Of a stretch of DNA of 64,000 nt, positions 48,501 to 54,500 are shown in pieces. A program made the translations under genes and the position numbers. Origin of the DNA: JAFNGF01 sp964567045 (GTDB lineage Bacteria; Planctomycetota; Phycisphaerae; Sedimentisphaerales; Anaerobacaceae); contig CAZMLE010000009.1 in NCBI GenBank assembly GCA_964567045.1, positions 17,065-81,064 of the forward strand. The letters are read 5' to 3'. The stretch's first letter is position 1. Every line of letters begins with the position of its first letter. The notes under the pieces are model-generated. The model searched no databases. It saw only the letters and a list, made by a program, of their open reading frames with translations, and was not told where the DNA came from.

Positions 48501-51500
48501 ATCGTGCTCACCTATCATCCGCAACTGCGTATTCAGAAATTGTAGGGTCTGGGGCATTAGCCCGGACAATACCTCGCAGGCACTGGATGATGGCCCCGAT
48601 GGCGGAAGCGTCGAGGGAGGCGCGATGATCATCATTAACGGCTCGCCCATCCTTCAGAATTGCCATTTCAGCGACTGCTCAGTTACCGGCGGTGACGGAG
48701 GACCCGGTGATGGTGTCACCGGGCCGAACCCTGGCTTTGACGGTGGCTGGGCCGGATGGGCTTACGGCGGCGCCGTATACTGCGGATTCAACAGTAATCC
48801 TGAATTTATCGATTGCTCCTTCAATAACTGCTACGCACAGGGCGGCAACGGCGGCGACGGTGGCACTGGTGGTGACTTCCCGTGGCCCGGTGGCCGAGGC
48901 GGCAACTGGGAATGGTCTCCTTCGGAAGAAACCGGCCCCGGAACCTATCCCTACTGGTGGTATTGGGATGGCTGGCAGTGGGCTCCGTATGATGCCGCTG
49001 GTTTACTGATGTATGACACTACCGCGCCTTACGAGAATCACTATAAGGACTATTGGAAATACAGCGGCTACGGCGGTGCGGTCTACTGTGAGAACGAGAG
49101 CTCAGCGAAGTTCATTAACTGCGCCTTCACCAACAACCGTACCTATGGCGGCGTTTCCGGTATTGGCGGCACGCCAGGGTATCCTTATATCCCCCTTCCG
49201 GTTCCGAACAGGCGCATAAATATCGAGAACTTCGGCGGCGCACTCTATGCCTGCCAGGGCAGCAATCCCGAGTTTGTGGACTGCGCATTCACGGGTAATT
49301 TAGCCGATACCTCATTGGTCGAGCCGCTGAACCCCACGGATCCGAATATTCCTGATGACATCTACGTCAGTTATGGCGGTGCCGTGGCCATTGAAGATGA
49401 CTGCTGGGTGAAATTCACCGACTGCAACATTGTGGACAGTAATTCCTGCATCGGCGGCGGCCTGTGGTGGTCGAGATCGAAAGCGACTATTGTCGACTGC
49501 AACTTCGCGGACAACGCGGCCTACCACGGGGGTGCATTGTACTCGATGGATTCGACCGGGACGGTTTTGGATTCTATTTTTGCCCGGAACCAGGCTTTTG
49601 TTGACATGACTGAGCCGAACGGCCCCGCCATGCTCGCTCCCGGCATTGTCTTCGGGCAGGGCGGCGGGTACTATTGCCTATCTTCGGTAGTCGATATTTC
49701 GGGCAGCGTTTTTACGGACAACCGGGCAACCGGCTCCGGTGGTGCCATCTATTATGTCGGCAGCGACCAGAATGCCCGCTTTGCGCCGCTACTATTCAAT
49801 AGCCTGCTGACCGGTAATAGAGCCGGTCGTGACGGCGGCGCAATATCTGCCAACTGGTACGCGGAGCCAACGATTTCGAGCTGTACGATTGCCGACAACA
49901 TTGTCACCGGCTCATTAGGAGTCGGTCCGGGTTATGGCGGCGGCCTGTACTGTTCTTATGAAGGCAATGTTAAGATTATCGATTCTATCATCTGGGGCAA
50001 CGAGGGCGTTGACGGTTCGCAGATAGCTGTTGCCACCGGTTTTGAACATGAGCCAAGGCCATCCAGCTTGACCATTTCCTATAGTGACGTTGGACCTCCG
50101 TTCGATCCCAATCGACTGGACATTTTCGACTCGGTTGAGAAGTTGGCCGGTGATTGGCCGGCATCCGTTGGCGGCGGCAGTAAACTGGTGGATGGCCAGA
50201 GTATATATGGTCAGTTTGATGCCGGCGCAAACAGAGTAAAAGTGCTCGTCAGTCTGGCTGAGCCTGGCGGAATGAGGGAAGCGACTAACTGGGATTCAGC
50301 GGCATCGGTCAGCCAGTTGAGAGCTGAGATAGCCACTCGTCGGTCTACCGTTCTGGCTTTACTCAGCGCTAATGAGTTCACTTTGCGACATACCTACGAA
50401 AACCTGGCAGCCGTCTCTGGTGAGGTTACACGCCAGGGTCTTAGTAAGCTGCTTAGCAGTCCTCTGGTCAGACATGTTGAGCCTGTCAGGCGTGTGTACC
50501 CGATGTTGAGGCAGGCAATTCCGCTGGCAAATGCTTTGGAAGTTCGCCAGGCATACGACGGCAAAGGTGTGGCTATTGCTATCGTTGACACTGGCATTGA
50601 CTATACTCATCCGATGCTCGGTGGCGGCGGTTTCCCCAATACTAAGGTTATCGGCGGATATGATACCGCAATGAATGACAACGACCCGATGCCAGCGGGT
50701 AATGATGCGCATGGGACTTGCTGTGCTGGCATAGCTGCCGGAAGCCCCGGGAACGTTGGCGATTATATCGGTGGCGTTGCTCCTAATGCGCGACTGTATG
50801 CTTTGAAGATCGCCGACGATACAGGTGCTTTGGATACCGCCGGTGCACTTGCAGCATGGGATTGGTGCATAACTCATCGTAACGACAACCCCGCTTATCC
50901 GATTAAGGCAATGAGCAACAGTTGGGCTCTTTGGGGGGTTCCGTTTGACGACCCCGTTGTGGCCGATGCCTTCTCGCCAGCCTTCACTGTAGCAGCCGAT
51001 ACCGCTGTGGCAGTGGGTATCACAGTACTGGCTGCGTCGGGTAATGACGGATTCGCAGGGCAGGGCATAACCTGGCCCTCAGCTATGTCCAAGGTAATCT
51101 CGGTTGGGGCGGTTTACGATACAACGGACTTAGTAACGTTCTATTCAGATACGGCTGAGAACCTTGATATTCTGGCGCCGGCTGACCCTGTGTATACGAC
51201 AGATATTGTTGGTCCGCTCGGCTACGACCCCGGCGATTACTTCCCATATTTCAACGGAACATCTTCGGCTTGTCCGTTCGCAGCCGGCGCCGTTGCATGT
51301 ATCCAGACTGCTGCTCTGGAGAAACTTGGCCGTTACCTTACGCCTGCTGAGGTCAAATACCTATTGATTACGACCGGCGATCCAGTAACCGATACCAAGG
51401 TTGCAATAACCAAACCCAGGATCAATCTTGGCCGGGCTGTAACCAGCCCGTCAGGTCCGCCGGTCTACCTCGGGAAAGGCTGCACGCTTAATGGATGGCT

Positions 51501-54500
51501 TGCTCCCGACTCCAACAATTACTGGAGCTGGGATACCCAGAACTGGGACGGCAACGTCATAGAAGAAGACCCGAACTTCATTTATGGCTATTATCTAAGT
51601 CAGTTTGCTGCCGGGCAGATAATCGAGAGCAACTGTGTCGATGGCGGCAGCGACCTGGCAAGCAAACTTGGTCTTGACACATATACTACGCGTATAGACG
51701 GGGTCGCTGACGCTAACACAGTTGATATGGGTTACCACTACAAGCACGCGGTCGCCAAGTACCAGATAACCATCCTGGTGGTAGAAGATCCGAATGCCCC
51801 CGGTATTCACGGTGCTGTCGAGCCGAATGGCGGCTGGTTCCTTGAAGGTACGGAATTGACGCTGGTAGCGAAACCTAACCCGGGCTATTATCTGATGGGC
51901 TGGTATGACGTTAACGATATTTTGCTCTCCTACAATAAAGAGCTTGATGTAGTAATGGACGCCAACCAGGTCTTTAAGGTCAGGTTCCGGCTGGCGAGGA
52001 AGACCGAAGTGTCGGGCGGCGGCAATGCTATCCGTCAGGGTCTTAACAGTGCGCAGAACGGCGATACCCTCATTGTTGCTGCCGGTACTTACGATGGTGA
52101 CATCAACTTCCAGGGTAAACAGATCAAGCTGGTAAGCACCAATCCCGATGATCCCAACGTTACTGCCTATACGATCATCAACTGCAATAATAGTACTCGC
52201 GCTTTCACTTTCAATGGCGGTGAAGACGCCGGCACGGTTGTGGACGGCTTCACGATAGTCAATGGCGGACTCTTTGCACAACCTGGCGGCGCCATCTATG
52301 TCGGCGATGGCAGCAGCCCCACCATTGTGAACGTTACGATAAGCGACTGCAACGTGGCTTTTGCCAGCGGCGGCGCAATATACGTTGACGCCAACTGCAG
52401 TCCGACCTTCCGGAACGTTACAATTACCAACTGCATAACTACTTCCGGCGGAAACGGCGGCGGTGTGTACGTGCACATCAATGCCACTCCAACGTTTGCA
52501 AAGTGCGCGATTTCCAACTGCGCAACGGAAGGCTTCGGCGGCGCCGTTTACTGCAGCAACGAGAGTTCTGCTGTGTTTGTCGACTGCAACTTTGTCAATA
52601 ATCACGCCAATTACAGCGGCGGCGGACTCTACTACGCTGCTGATGCTATATCCACGCTCACCAGATGTAATATCGCCCACAACAGGGCTGATGGCAGCGG
52701 CGGCGGAATCCGTTATAATGTTGGGGCCTCGCTGGCCGTGAACGACTGCAATTTTGTTGGCAACAGCGCCTTGCAAGACGGTGGTGGGCTGTATTTCGAC
52801 CCGAATTGTTCAGGGACAATCAGCAAAGCCGTATTAGTCTATAATGACGCCAACAATGGCGGCGGCGCAATATACCTACGCGACTGCAATGCCCTGTCGG
52901 TTGCCGATTGCAATATCGCTTATAATACGGCTATTCGCGGCGGCGGCTTATACTGCGTTGATTCGCCGGGCTCGAGAATTATTGCCTGCTCGATCAAATA
53001 CAACGACGCATCCCAGGTGTGGTACGAATATTTTGTGCCTGACCCGAACGGGCAGTCCGTTCCGATACCGCGGGACGACCCAGCGTTTGATCCGGAAGAT
53101 CCGAATCTGGTAATCATTAAGCATGCAAACAGAAGGGTTTCCGCCCAGGGCGGCGGTATCTACTCTTTTGCCGGCCCGGCTCTGACTGTCGATTCTGAAG
53201 TCAGCTACAATCAGGCCAACACCTCAGGCGGCGGTTTATACCTGACCGGTGGGCAGTATGAGCGGACAACGTTGAAGAATTGCCTGGTCACCAACAACGT
53301 GGCCGGCAGAGACGGCGGGGGTCTATCCTGCAATTGGTTCGATAATCTGGTGGTGTCCAATTGTACTTTTGCCCGCAACAACGCCGATGACCCGAACTCC
53401 AATGATCCGTACTTCGGCGGGTTCGGCGGAGGCCTATTCTGCTCCTATGACAGCAGTGTGAAGCTGATTGACAGTATTCTGTGGGCTAACAACGGCTCCA
53501 GGAGCTCACAGATTTATGTTGGCATGGGGCTGGATCCGAACAACCGCAGGCCGTCAACGCTTGCCGTTTCGTACTGTGACATCGGCGGTTGGAAAGGCCC
53601 CAAGGATGTCAACGCGATCGACCCCAACGTTGTGTTTGCTGAGCCGGGCTGCAATCTGGTTTGGGACTTTGGCACCGTTATTGATGCCGACCCGCGTTTT
53701 GTCAATGCCTACTTCCTAAGTCACACGGCTGCCGGCCAGATGATCAACAGCAAGTGTATAGACGCCGGAAGTGACCTGGCCAGCAATCTTAATCTCTCTA
53801 CGTTCACCACCCGCATCGACGGCGTTGTTGACATGGGCATAGTCGATATCGGATATCACTATCCTGCTGCCGCGTATCAATTGCGGGTCGATGTGGTTGG
53901 CGGTAATGGTTCGGTCGATCCCAACAGGGGCACGTACAACCGCAACGCTGTACTGACGCTCAGGGCAAAACCCAATCCAGGCTATCGTGTCCAGGGATGG
54001 TACGATGTCAACAATGTCTTGCTCTCTGTCGATAGAACCATGGAAGTATTGATGGATTCCGACTTGGCTCTTCTGGTCAGATTCGAGCGCGCACGGACAG
54101 TGGACGTTTCCGGCGGCGGCAACGCTATCCAGGTGGCTATTGACCAGGCCAAGAGCGGCGATGTGCTGGTGGTTGCAGCCGGAACCTACAACGGCAATAT
54201 CAGCCTACGCGGCAAAGATGTTACCGTAGTTTGCACTAATCCTGATGATCCTAACATAATTGGCAGCACGATTATCGATTGCCAGCAGGCTGGGCGTGGC
54301 TTTATCTTCAATAATGCCGAAGATGCCAACACTGTCGTGAATGGATTTACTATTGTCAATGGTAGTGTCACCGGCCAGGGCGGAGGCGGTATATACGTCG
54401 ATCCCAATAGCGGCCCAACCATCATAAACGTAACAATCAACAACTGCTCTGCTGCGCAGGCTAACGGCGGCGGCATATACGTTGATGCAAATAGCAGCCC

